From NCBI RefSeq assembly GCF_014655715.1, contig NZ_BNBM01000005.1, positions 1 through 64,000 on the forward strand: a stretch of 64,000 nucleotides of DNA, given 5' to 3'. Both the position numbers and the translations under genes were made by a program. Origin of the DNA: Streptomyces lanatus. Lineage in GTDB: Bacteria > Actinomycetota > Actinomycetes > Streptomycetales > Streptomycetaceae. Below the pieces are notes generated by a model. That model ran no database searches and had not been told where the DNA came from. It saw only the letters and a list, made by a program, of their open reading frames with translations. This document shows, in pieces, positions 15,819-24,027 of the stretch (position 1 is the stretch's first letter; each line of letters begins with the position of its first letter).

Positions 15819-16607
15819 TCAGCCGCGCACTCCGCACAGATGCAGCAGGGCCGCCACACTCCGGTACGGATCCGTCTTCCCGGCCCGCTCCTCCACGGCC
15901 AGCAGCGCCTCGACGTCCGCCGGGATCCCGGCGTCGTCGCCCGCCGTGTCGGTGAACACCCGCACCCCGTACCAGGCGTGCAGCGGCGCCCCGATCCCCG
16001 CGAGCGTCGAGGTCAGGTCCGACAGCCGGTCGGCCCGTACATCGAGCCCCAGGCGATTGCGGTACGTGGTGGTGTCGAAGGCCGTCAGCGCCCCGGCCCA
16101 GTCCGCGCCGAGGCCCGGCCGCATGGCCAGCGCGTCGCCATTGCGCACGAGCAGCGACAGCAGCCCGCCCTGGGCGAGCATCCGGGCCAGCCCGGCCAGC
16201 AGCGGATCGGGCTCCTCGATGTACATCAGCACGCCATGGCACAGCACGACATCGAAACTGCCCGGCAGAAAGTGCACGCCGGTGTCGCGTCCGTCGCTCT
16301 GGACGAGACGCACCCGCTCACGGATCCCCTCGGGCTCACCGGTCAGCACCTCACGGGCGGCGGCGAGCATCTTCGGGTCCTGTTCGACCCCGGTCACCTG
16401 ATGCCCGGCCCGGGCCAGACGCAGGGCCTGGGTGCCCTGGCCCATCCCGACGTCGAGCACCCGCAGCCGCTGTCCGACCGGGAACCGCCCCGCTATCTGC
16501 TCATCGAGCTGCCGGGCCACAAGCTCCTGTCGTACGACATCACGCAGCCCACCCAGCCTGCTCAGCCAGGCATCGGCCGCACCCCCGGTGAAGGCCTCAG
16601 CGCTCAG
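15819..16607 (-). CDS. Class I SAM-dependent methyltransferase, probable CTG start
   Basis: About 262 residues. Motif I is LDVGMGQGTQALRLARAG, followed by GVEQDPKMLAAA, FDVVLCHGVLMYI and ARMLAQGGLLSLLV. The family resembles CmoM/SmtA-type methyltransferases. No ATG, GTG or TTG lies between the upstream gene's end and the conserved region, but a CTG at 16607 overlaps the TGA of the DUF3043 gene as CTGA and has GGAGAG upstream. An alternative ATG at 16793 would overlap that gene by 190 bp and give a low-quality extension. An internal GTG would remove conserved sequence (ELVARQL). Substrate unknown. Confidence 0.75.
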   Translation of the reverse strand: MSAEAFTGGAADAWLSRLGGLRDVVRQELVARQLDEQIAGRFPVGQRLRVLDVGMGQGTQALRLARAGHQVTGVEQDPKMLAAAREVLTGEPEGIRERVRLVQSDGRDTGVHFLPGSFDVVLCHGVLMYIEEPDPLLAGLARMLAQGGLLSLLVRNGDALAMRPGLGADWAGALTAFDTTTYRNRLGLDVRADRLSDLTSTLAGIGAPLHAWYGVRVFTDTAGDDAGIPADVEALLAVEERAGKTDPYRSVAALLHLCGVRG

Positions 16608-17203
16608 GGCCGCTCTCCGCGCTTGACCTGCGGCTTCGGCAGCCGGAGCCGGCGCATCTGGAGCGAGCGCATCAGGGCGTAGGCGACGGCGCCGCGCCGG
16701 TTCTCGTCCGGGTAGCGCTCCGCGAGCCGCTTCTTCAGCCGGAAGGCGGTGACGAAGGAGTCGAGCACGATGAGCACGATCACGACCAGCCACAACAGCA
16801 GCGCGATGTTCTGCAGCGCCCCGACCCGCACCATGCTCAGGACGAGGATGACCACGGCCATCGGCAGGAAGAACTCCGCGACGTTGAAACGCGAGTCGAT
16901 CCAGTCGCGCACGAACTTGCGGACCGGGCCCTTGTCACGGGCCGGCAGATAGCGCTCGTCGCCCCCGGCCAGCGCCTGGCGCTGCTTCTCCAGGGCGGCA
17001 CGGCGCTCCTCGCGCCCGCGCTTGGCGGCCTCCTTGCGCGTCGTCGGCGTATTGGCCACGCTGCGACGCTGCGACTGGGCCTCACTCCGCTTGGGCGTGG
17101 GGCGGCCCTTCGGAGCCTCGGGGTGACGGGTCTCATTGGAGTCGGTCACCAGCGCCTTGTCGGCGGCTTGGGCCTTCTCTTCCTTCGCACGGCTACGGAA
17201 CAC
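16604..17203 (-). CDS. DUF3043 membrane protein
   Basis: 199 residues. The N-terminal half is highly charged (FRSRAKEEKAQAADK, GRPTPKRSEAQSQRRSVA, EERRAALEKQRQAL). Two adjacent membrane spans follow (AEFFLPMAVVILVLSMV and LLLWLVVIVLIVLDSFV) and then a basic tail (MRRLRLPKPQVKRGERP). This is the DUF3043 layout, common in actinobacteria and without known function. GTG at 17203 is preferred because the product then starts MFRSRAKEEK; a TTG at 17212 is the alternative. It is divergent from pspA and coupled to the methyltransferase downstream. Confidence 0.85.
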   Translation of the reverse strand: MFRSRAKEEKAQAADKALVTDSNETRHPEAPKGRPTPKRSEAQSQRRSVANTPTTRKEAAKRGREERRAALEKQRQALAGGDERYLPARDKGPVRKFVRDWIDSRFNVAEFFLPMAVVILVLSMVRVGALQNIALLLWLVVIVLIVLDSFVTAFRLKKRLAERYPDENRRGAVAYALMRSLQMRRLRLPKPQVKRGERP

Positions 17204-17250
17204 AAAACCCAAGGGTACGGGGTGCCCGGGGTTGGACCCCAGCCCCGTGG

Positions 17251-17276
17251 GGAACGATCCGGCAACACCAGTCGTC
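17251..17276 (+). promoter_or_regulatory. Candidate ECF (SigE-type) promoter upstream of pspA
   Basis: GGAAC at 17251-17255, a 17-bp spacer and CGTC at 17273-17276 resemble the GGAAC / CGTC elements of envelope-stress sigma factors. It lies about 200 bp before the pspA start, within the 270-bp gap between the DUF3043 gene and pspA. The assignment is weak and rests on pattern and context only. Confidence 0.3.
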
Positions 17277-17473
17277 GTACGGGGACAGAGGGGACGTGGC
17301 GAGCAACCCCGGGGGGCACCTACTCCTTACGCCGGAGCGGGATCGTCAGCAGTCGTCCTTGGGGATGAGCGCATCCGTCCCCGAACAGTGCGTCAATGGA
17401 TGCAGGGCCCGTACTGTGGGTTCTGTCGCAGGAGCTGGAGCTGGAGTCCGTCAGAAGGGGGCGCGCGAAGCCC

Positions 17474-18271
17474 ATGAGCGGTGTCATGAAGCGTATGGGG
17501 ATGATCTTCCGCGCGAAGGCGAACAAGGCCCTTGACCGGGCCGAGGACCCGCGCGAAACCCTCGATTACTCGTACCAGAAGCAGCTGGAGCTGCTCCAGA
17601 AGGTACGCCGGGGTGTGGCCGACGTCGCCACGTCCCGCAAGCGTCTGGAGCTCCAGCTGAACCAGCTGCAGTCGCAGTCGGGCAAGCTGGAGGACCAGGG
17701 CCGCAAGGCGCTCGCGCTGGGCCGTGAGGACCTGGCCCGCGAGGCGCTCTCGCGCCGCGCCGCCCTCCAGCAGCAGGTGACCGACCTGGAGACACAGCAC
17801 GCGACCCTGCAGGGCGAGGAGGAGAAGCTCACCCTCGCGGCCCAGCGCCTCCAGGCCAAGGTCGACGCCTTCCGCACCAAGAAGGAGACGATCAAGGCCA
17901 CGTACACCGCGGCCCAGGCGCAGACCCGCATCGGCGAGGCATTCTCGGGCATCTCCGAGGAGATGGGCGACGTCGGCCTGGCGATTCAGCGGGCGGAGGA
18001 CAAGACGGCCCAGCTCCAGGCGCGCGCCGGAGCCATCGACGAACTCCTCGCCTCGGGCGCCCTGGACGACCAGTCCGGCATGCACAAGGACGACATCCAG
18101 GCCGAGCTGGACCGGCTCTCCGGTGGTACGGATGTAGAGCTGGAGCTGCAGCGGATGAAGGCGGAGCTGGCGGGCGGCTCGTCCGGTGGCCAGCAGGCCA
18201 TCGAGGGCGGCAACGGCCAGTCGCAGCCCCAGCAGCAGCCGCAGGACACCCCGCGCTTCGACAAGCAGTAA
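17474..18271 (+). CDS. pspA: Phage shock protein A (PspA/IM30 family)
   Basis: A peripheral membrane protein that polymerises on damaged membranes to preserve integrity. It is 265 residues and nearly all helical coiled coil. The N-terminal amphipathic helix (MKRMGMIFRAKANKALDRAE) is the membrane-binding element. Long heptad stretches follow (LQQQVTDLETQHATLQGEEE). The tail is disordered and Q-rich (GNGQSQPQQQPQDTPRFDKQ). ATG 17474 gives MSGVMKRMG; an ATG at 17486 is the alternative start. It is followed by the PspAA gene and a two-component pair. Confidence 0.93.
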   Translation: MSGVMKRMGMIFRAKANKALDRAEDPRETLDYSYQKQLELLQKVRRGVADVATSRKRLELQLNQLQSQSGKLEDQGRKALALGREDLAREALSRRAALQQQVTDLETQHATLQGEEEKLTLAAQRLQAKVDAFRTKKETIKATYTAAQAQTRIGEAFSGISEEMGDVGLAIQRAEDKTAQLQARAGAIDELLASGALDDQSGMHKDDIQAELDRLSGGTDVELELQRMKAELAGGSSGGQQAIEGGNGQSQPQQQPQDTPRFDKQ

Positions 18272-18304
18272 CCGCCGGCCGGGGCCCACGCCGAGGAGGG
18301 CGAG

Positions 18305-18592
18305 ATGGGCGACATGATCGTCCGGATCATGGGTGAGGGGCAGGTGAAGCTGTCCGACAGCCACCTGCCCGAGCTGAACAAACTCGACGACGAACTCCTC
18401 GGGGAAATGGAGAACGGCGACGGGCCCGGCTTCCGCCGCACCCTCGCCGCACTCCTCTCCAAGGTCCGCGAACTGGGCACCCCGCTCCCCGACGACTCCC
18501 TGGAACCGTCGGAACTGATCCTGCCGTCGCCGGACGCGACGCTGGAGGAGGTACGGGAGCTGCTGAGCGATGACGGCTTGATCCCGGGGTGA
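18305..18592 (+). CDS. PspA-associated protein (PspAA domain)
   Basis: 95 residues starting MGDMIVRIMGEGQ, the opening typical of the PspAA family. PspAA proteins are encoded beside PspA in actinobacteria and archaea and probably modulate PspA oligomers. The acidic helical region (ELNKLDDELLGEMENGDG) is the conserved core. The start follows GGAGGGCG. It lies 33 bp downstream of pspA in the same operon. The partner role is inferred from context. Confidence 0.8.
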   Translation: MGDMIVRIMGEGQVKLSDSHLPELNKLDDELLGEMENGDGPGFRRTLAALLSKVRELGTPLPDDSLEPSELILPSPDATLEEVRELLSDDGLIPG

Positions 18593-18648
18593 GCCATATC
18601 AGCGGCCCCCGTTCCAAGCCCTGCAGGGACGCCGTACCGTAATCAAGC

Positions 18649-19866
18649 GTGAGCACCCTCGAACGCGCGCGGCGGCATGTCAAGGCGCACCCCATGGCGC
18701 TGGACGCGGCCATCGCGTTCGGTGTTCTCGCCTGCACGGTGGCCGGCTCGTTCGTGGATCCGCATGGGAAGAGTGGCGTCACCTGGGCCCTGCGCACCCC
18801 GGATGCGCTCAGCCTCCTCCTCATCGCCCTCGGCTCCGCGGCCCTGGTCTTCCGTCGCCGCGCCCCCATGACGGTCCTCGCCGTCACCGGCGCCGTCTCC
18901 GTGATCGAGTCCGTCACCGCCGAACCCCGCGCCCCGGTCGCGATGTCCGCGGTCATCGCCCTCTACACCGTCGCCTCCACCACCGACCGCACCACCACCT
19001 GGCGCATCGGCCTGCTCACCATCACCGTGCTGACCGGCTCCGCGATGCTCGCGGGCCCCCTGCCCTGGTACGCCCAGGAGAACCTCGCCATCTTCGCCTG
19101 GACCGGCATCGGCGCCACCGCCGGCGACGCGGTCCGCAGCCGCCGTGCCGTCGTCGCCGCGATCCGCGAGCGCGCCGACCGGGCAGAGCGCACCCGCGAG
19201 GAGGAGGCACGCCGCCGGGTCGCCGAGGAGCGGCTGCGGATCGCCCGTGATCTGCACGACGTAGTCGCCCACCACATCGCCCTGGTCAATGTGCAGGCCG
19301 GCGTCGCAGCTCACGTCATGGACAAGCGCCCCGACCAGGCCAAGGAGGCCCTGGCCCATGTCAGGGAGGCCAGCCGCTCCGCGCTCAACGAACTCCGCGC
19401 CACCGTCGGCCTGCTCCGTCAGTCCGGCGACCCCGAGGCCCCCACCGAACCCGCCCCCGGCCTCTCCCGCCTCGACGAACTCGCCGGCACCTTCCGAAAC
19501 GCGGGCCTCCAGGTCGAGGTCGCCCGCGCGGACCAGGGCGTCACGCTGCCCGCCGCCGTCGACCTGGCCGCGTACCGGGTCATCCAGGAGGCCCTCACCA
19601 ATGTGCAGAAGCACGCGGGGCAGGAGGCGAAGGCCGAGGTCAGCGTCGTGCGCGTAGGGCCCAACATCGAGATCACCGTCCTCGACGACGGCGCAGGCGA
19701 CGACGACACCCCCGAGGGCGGCGGCCATGGCCTGCTCGGCATGCGCGAACGCGTCACCGCCCTGCGCGGCACCCTCACCACCGGCCCCCGCTACGGCGGC
19801 GGTTTCCGCGTCCATGCGATCCTGCCGGTCAAGACCCGTACGCGCGCCGCGGAAGACGCCGTATGA
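18649..19866 (+). CDS. NarL-type sensor histidine kinase (HisKA_3)
   Basis: 405 residues with four to five N-terminal membrane spans within about 18-165. A short coiled linker follows, then a HisKA_3 dimerisation domain with the phospho-acceptor His203 in ARDLHDVVAHH. The ATPase domain includes QEALTNVQKHAG (N-box), DDGAGDDDTPEGG (G1) and GHGLLGMRERV (G2). It pairs with the LuxR regulator 55 bp downstream. The position between pspA/PspAA and an RND exporter points to envelope or antimicrobial stress sensing. The start is GTG at 18649. Confidence 0.9.
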   Translation: MSTLERARRHVKAHPMALDAAIAFGVLACTVAGSFVDPHGKSGVTWALRTPDALSLLLIALGSAALVFRRRAPMTVLAVTGAVSVIESVTAEPRAPVAMSAVIALYTVASTTDRTTTWRIGLLTITVLTGSAMLAGPLPWYAQENLAIFAWTGIGATAGDAVRSRRAVVAAIRERADRAERTREEEARRRVAEERLRIARDLHDVVAHHIALVNVQAGVAAHVMDKRPDQAKEALAHVREASRSALNELRATVGLLRQSGDPEAPTEPAPGLSRLDELAGTFRNAGLQVEVARADQGVTLPAAVDLAAYRVIQEALTNVQKHAGQEAKAEVSVVRVGPNIEITVLDDGAGDDDTPEGGGHGLLGMRERVTALRGTLTTGPRYGGGFRVHAILPVKTRTRAAEDAV

Positions 19867-19921
19867 CCCCGCCGTATGACGAAGCCCCACCCCCGTCCCC
19901 ACCTCCCGCAGAGGACCCCGC

Positions 19922-20605
19922 ATGACCATCCGCGTCCTGCTCGCCGACGACCAGGCCCTGCTGCGCAGCGCCTTCCGGGTGCTGGTCGACTCCGAGTCCG
20001 ACATGGAGGTCGTCGGTGAGGCGTCCGACGGGGCGGAGGCGGTGCGGCTGGCCAAGGAGCAGCGGGCCGACGTCGTGCTGATGGACATCCGGATGCCCGG
20101 CACCGACGGCCTCGCCGCCACCCGCATGATCAGCGCCGACGCGACCCTCGCCCATGTCCGGGTCGTCATCCTCACCACCTTCGAGGTCGACGACTACGTC
20201 GTGCAGTCGCTGCGCGCCGGCGCCTCTGGCTTCCTCGGCAAGGGCTCCGAACCCGACGAACTCCTCAGCGCCATCCGCGTCGCCGCCGGCGGCGAGGCCC
20301 TGCTCTCGCCGGCCGCCACCAAGGGCCTGATCGCCCGCTTCCTCGCCCAGGGCGACGGCGCGGACGACGACCGCGACCCGGCCCGCGCCGAGCGGCTCGA
20401 CGCCCTCACCGGCCGTGAGCGCGAGGTCCTGGTCCAGGTCGCCGGCGGGCACTCCAACGACGAGATCGCCGAGCGCCTGGAGGTCAGCCCGCTGACCGTG
20501 AAGACGCATGTCAACCGGGCCATGTCCAAGCTCGGCGCCCGCGACCGGGCCCAGCTGGTGGTGATCGCGTACGAGTCGGGGCTGGTACGTCCAAGGGTGG
20601 AGTGA
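19922..20605 (+). CDS. LuxR/NarL-family response regulator
   Basis: 227 residues. The N-terminal receiver has VLLADDQALLRSAF and the phospho-acceptor Asp55 in VLMDIRMPGTDG, with the conserved lysine in LGKGSEPDEL. The C-terminal LuxR helix-turn-helix is LTGREREVLVQVAGGHSNDE followed by AERLEVSPLTVKTHVNR. It is the partner of the upstream kinase. A 26-bp inverted repeat at 20614-20639, between this gene and the RND gene, is a possible binding site or terminator. Confidence 0.92.
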   Translation: MTIRVLLADDQALLRSAFRVLVDSESDMEVVGEASDGAEAVRLAKEQRADVVLMDIRMPGTDGLAATRMISADATLAHVRVVILTTFEVDDYVVQSLRAGASGFLGKGSEPDELLSAIRVAAGGEALLSPAATKGLIARFLAQGDGADDDRDPARAERLDALTGREREVLVQVAGGHSNDEIAERLEVSPLTVKTHVNRAMSKLGARDRAQLVVIAYESGLVRPRVE

Positions 20606-20613
20606 GCCCGGCC

Positions 20614-20639
20614 GCGCATACTGCACCCGGAGTATGCGC
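20614..20639. promoter_or_regulatory. 26-bp inverted repeat between response regulator and RND exporter
   Basis: GCGCATACT (20614-20622) and its exact complement AGTATGCGC (20631-20639) flank an 8-base spacer. It begins eight bases after the response regulator stop. It is either a terminator without a T-run or an operator for the exporter gene starting at 20774. Confidence 0.5.
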
Positions 20640-20773
20640 CGTATAAGGAAATGGACCTGGGGCCTAGGAAATCGGCCTCCTCGATGGCTCAGGGTGTAAG
20701 GGCGGGCGCTCACATGTGCGCCGCAGATGTACCTGCCCACTTCTGCCGCTCACAGAAGAGAGACCCTGAACCC

Positions 20774-23700
20774 ATGTCCTGGCTGTCCCGATTCAGCCTC
20801 GCCCAACGTGCCCTGATAGGCCTGATGTCGATCATCGCGATCGCCTTCGGCGCGATCGCGATACCCCAGCTCAAGCAGCAGCTGCTGCCCTCCATCGAAC
20901 TTCCGATGGTGTCCGTGCTCGCCCCGTACCAGGGCGCCTCGCCGGACGTGGTCGAGAAGCAGGTCGTCGAGCCGATCGAGGACAGCCTCGAAGCCGTCGA
21001 CGGCATCACCGGCGTCACCTCCACGGCCAGCGAGGGCAACGCCGTGATCATGGCGTCCTTCGACTACGGCCCCGACAACCAGCAGCTCGTCGCCGATGTC
21101 CAGCAGGCCGTCAACCGGGCCCGTGTGCAGCTGCCCGACGATGTCGACCCGCAGGTCATCGCCGGTTCCACCGACGACATCCCGACCGTGGTCCTCGCCG
21201 TCACCTCCGCCAAGGACCAGCAGGCCCTGGCCGACGAGATCGACCGCACCCTGGTGCCGGACCTGAAGGAGATCGACGGCGTCGGCCAGGTCACCGTCGA
21301 CGGTGTGCGCGACCTCCAGGTCACCGTCACCCCGGACGACGCGAAGCTGGCGAAGGCCGGTCTGACCTCGGCGGCCATCTCCCAGTCCCTCCAGGCGGGC
21401 GGCGCCACCGTCCCGGCCGGATCCTTCGACGAGAACGGCGACAACCGCACCGTCCAGGTCGGCGGCGGCTTCACCTCGGTGAAGCAGATCGAGGACCTGA
21501 TGGTCACCGGCGAGGCCGGCTCCGAAGGCAAGCCGGTCCGCCTCGGTGATGTCGCCGACGTCAAGCAGGAGCAGGCCCCGGCCGACTCCATCACCCGTAC
21601 CGACGGCAAGCCGTCCCTCGCGGTCGCGGTCACCATGGACCGTGACGGCAGCGCGGTCGCCATCTCGGACGCCGTGGAGGACAAGCTTCCGGAGATCCGC
21701 AAGGACCTCGGCTCGGACGCCACGGTCACCGTGGTCAGCGACCAGGGCCCGGCAGTGAAGAAGTCCATCGACGGTCTGACGACGGAGGGCGCGCTCGGTC
21801 TGCTCTTCGCGGTCCTGATCATCCTGGTGTTCCTGGCGTCGATTCGCTCGACGCTGGTCACGGCCGTGAGCATCCCGCTCTCCGTGGTCCTGGCCCTGAT
21901 CGTGCTGTGGACGCGCGACCTCTCCCTCAACATGCTGACGCTCGGCGCGCTCACCATCGCCATCGGCCGGGTCGTCGACGACTCGATCGTGGTCCTGGAG
22001 AACATCAAGCGCCACCTCGGCTACGGCGAGGAGCGCGAGGACGCCATCCTCAAGGCGGTCCGCGAGGTCGCCGGAGCGGTCACCTCCTCCACCCTCACCA
22101 CGGTCGCCGTCTTCCTGCCGATCGGCCTGGTCGGCGGCATGGTGGGCGAGCTGTTCGGCTCGTTCAGCCTGACCGTGACGGCGGCCCTGCTGGCCTCGCT
22201 GCTGGTGTCGCTGACGGTCGTACCGGTGCTGTCGTACTGGTTCCTGCGCGCCCCCAAGGGCACCCCGGAGGACGCCCAGGAGGCGCGCCGGATCGCGGAG
22301 GAGAAGGAGGCGAAGAGCCGCCTCCAGCGGATCTACGTCCCCGTCCTGCGGTTCGCGACGAGGCGCCGCCTCACCAGCGTGCTGCTGGCGATCGTCATCC
22401 TCATCGGCACCTTCGGCATGGCGCCGCTGCTGAAGACGAACTTCTTCGACCAGGGCGAGCAGGAAGTCCTCACCGTCAAGCAGGAGTTGAAGCCGGGCAC
22501 CAGCCTGGCGGCGACCGACGAGCAGGCCAAGAAGGTCGAACAGCTGCTCGCCGACACCAAGGGCGTCAAGGACTACCAGGTCACGGTCGGCTCGTCCGGC
22601 TTCATGGCGGCCTTCGGCGGTGGCACCGACACCAACCAGGCGTCGTACCAGGTGATGCTGGAGGACTCGGCGTCGTACGACGACGTCCAGGACCGTATCG
22701 AGGCCGGTCTGAAGAAGCTGGACGGCGTCGGTACGACCACCATCGCGGCCGGTGACGGCTTCGGCGCCCAGGACCTGAGCGTCGTCGTGAAGGCGGCCGA
22801 CGGGGAGGTCCTGCGCAAGGCGGCCGAGCAGGTACGGGAAGCCGTTGCGGGCCTGGACGACGTCACCGACGTCACCAGCGACCTGGCGCAGAGCGTGCCG
22901 CGTATCTCGGTCAAGGCCAACGACAAGGCGGCCGCGGCGGGCTTCAACGACCAGACCCTCGGCATGGCGGTGGCCCAGGCGGTGCGTGGCAACACTGCGG
23001 CCCAGGCGACCCTCGACGACACCGAGCGCGACGTCGTCATCAGGTCGGCGAAGCCGGCGACGACGCTGAAGGAGCTTCAGGACCTGCGTCTTGGCCCGGT
23101 GAAGCTGGGCGACATCGCCGACGTCAAGCTGGTGGACGGCCCGGTCTCGATGACCCGTATCGACGGCCAGCGCGCCGCCACGATCACGGCGAAGCCGACC
23201 GGTGACAACACCGGCGCGGTCAGCACCGACCTCCAGTCGAAGATCAACGGCCTGACGCTCCCGGCGGGCGCGACGGCCTCGATCGGCGGTGTCTCCGAGG
23301 ACCAGGACGACGCGTTCGCCAACCTGGGCCTGGCGATGCTGGCGGCCATCGCGATCGTGTTCATGCTGCTGGTCGCGACCTTCCGTTCGCTGGCCCAGCC
23401 GCTGATCCTGCTGGTGTCGATCCCGTTCGCGGCGACCGGCGCGATCGGCCTCCTGGTGGCGACCGGCACCCCGATGGGCGTCCCCGCGATGATCGGCATG
23501 CTGATGCTGATCGGCATCGTGGTGACGAACGCGATCGTGCTGATCGACCTCATCAACCAGTACAGGAAGCAGGGTTACGGCGTCGTGGAGGCCGTGATCG
23601 AGGGTGGCCGCCACCGCCTCCGGCCCATCCTCATGACGGCCCTGGCGACGATCTTCGCCCTGCTGCCCATGGCCCTGGGCGTCACCGGCGAGGGCGGCTT

Positions 23701-23911
23701 CATCGCCCAGCCGCTGGCCGTGGTGGTGATCGGCGGTCTGATCACCTCGACGCTGCTGACCCTCCTCCTCGTGCCGACGCTGTACGCGATGCTGGAGCTC
23801 CGCAAGGAGCGCCGGGCGAAGAAGCGTGCGGCGAAGCGGGCGAAGAAGGCCGGCATCCAGCCGGCACCGGCCGCCGACGAGGCGGACGAGCCGGAGCCCG
23901 CGGGCGTCTGA
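20774..23911 (+). CDS. AcrB-type RND efflux transporter
   Basis: 1045 residues, full length for the hydrophobe/amphiphile efflux RND family. It starts MSWLSRFSLAQRALIGLM with TM1, then a ~300-residue porter loop, TM2-6, a second porter loop and TM8-12. The proton-relay aspartates are in TM4 (GRVVDDSIVVLENIKRHLG). SIRSTLVTAVSIPLSVVLAL and TFRSLAQPLILLVSIPFAA are typical RND segments. The tail is charged (RRAKKRAAKRAKKAG). A Gram-positive cell has no outer-membrane channel for it, so it probably moves lipids or drugs across the inner membrane. It follows a two-component pair and ends in a strong terminator. Confidence 0.9.
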   Translation: MSWLSRFSLAQRALIGLMSIIAIAFGAIAIPQLKQQLLPSIELPMVSVLAPYQGASPDVVEKQVVEPIEDSLEAVDGITGVTSTASEGNAVIMASFDYGPDNQQLVADVQQAVNRARVQLPDDVDPQVIAGSTDDIPTVVLAVTSAKDQQALADEIDRTLVPDLKEIDGVGQVTVDGVRDLQVTVTPDDAKLAKAGLTSAAISQSLQAGGATVPAGSFDENGDNRTVQVGGGFTSVKQIEDLMVTGEAGSEGKPVRLGDVADVKQEQAPADSITRTDGKPSLAVAVTMDRDGSAVAISDAVEDKLPEIRKDLGSDATVTVVSDQGPAVKKSIDGLTTEGALGLLFAVLIILVFLASIRSTLVTAVSIPLSVVLALIVLWTRDLSLNMLTLGALTIAIGRVVDDSIVVLENIKRHLGYGEEREDAILKAVREVAGAVTSSTLTTVAVFLPIGLVGGMVGELFGSFSLTVTAALLASLLVSLTVVPVLSYWFLRAPKGTPEDAQEARRIAEEKEAKSRLQRIYVPVLRFATRRRLTSVLLAIVILIGTFGMAPLLKTNFFDQGEQEVLTVKQELKPGTSLAATDEQAKKVEQLLADTKGVKDYQVTVGSSGFMAAFGGGTDTNQASYQVMLEDSASYDDVQDRIEAGLKKLDGVGTTTIAAGDGFGAQDLSVVVKAADGEVLRKAAEQVREAVAGLDDVTDVTSDLAQSVPRISVKANDKAAAAGFNDQTLGMAVAQAVRGNTAAQATLDDTERDVVIRSAKPATTLKELQDLRLGPVKLGDIADVKLVDGPVSMTRIDGQRAATITAKPTGDNTGAVSTDLQSKINGLTLPAGATASIGGVSEDQDDAFANLGLAMLAAIAIVFMLLVATFRSLAQPLILLVSIPFAATGAIGLLVATGTPMGVPAMIGMLMLIGIVVTNAIVLIDLINQYRKQGYGVVEAVIEGGRHRLRPILMTALATIFALLPMALGVTGEGGFIAQPLAVVVIGGLITSTLLTLLLVPTLYAMLELRKERRAKKRAAKRAKKAGIQPAPAADEADEPEPAGV

Positions 23912-23925
23912 TCGCCGGCAGCTTG

Positions 23926-23958
23926 GGTGGCCGGGTCCCGGTTCGGGACCCGGCCACC
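23926..23958 (+). terminator. Strong hairpin terminator after RND gene
   Basis: A perfect 14-bp stem GGTGGCCGGGTCCC (23926-23939) pairs with 23945-23958 around the loop GGTTC, followed by GTCGTTT. It separates the RND gene from the protein kinase. Confidence 0.85.
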
Positions 23959-24027
23959 GTCGTTTCCGCGTTACGTATCCTGAGCCCCGGACCGCATCAC
24001 GGGGATCACGGGGGAGGGGCATCGGGC

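Noticed and set aside
20750..24022. 1090-codon leftward open frame opposite the RND gene
   Set aside because: It is rich in Arg, His, Asp and Gly with no recognisable motif, and is the complement of a clear AcrB-type coding region.
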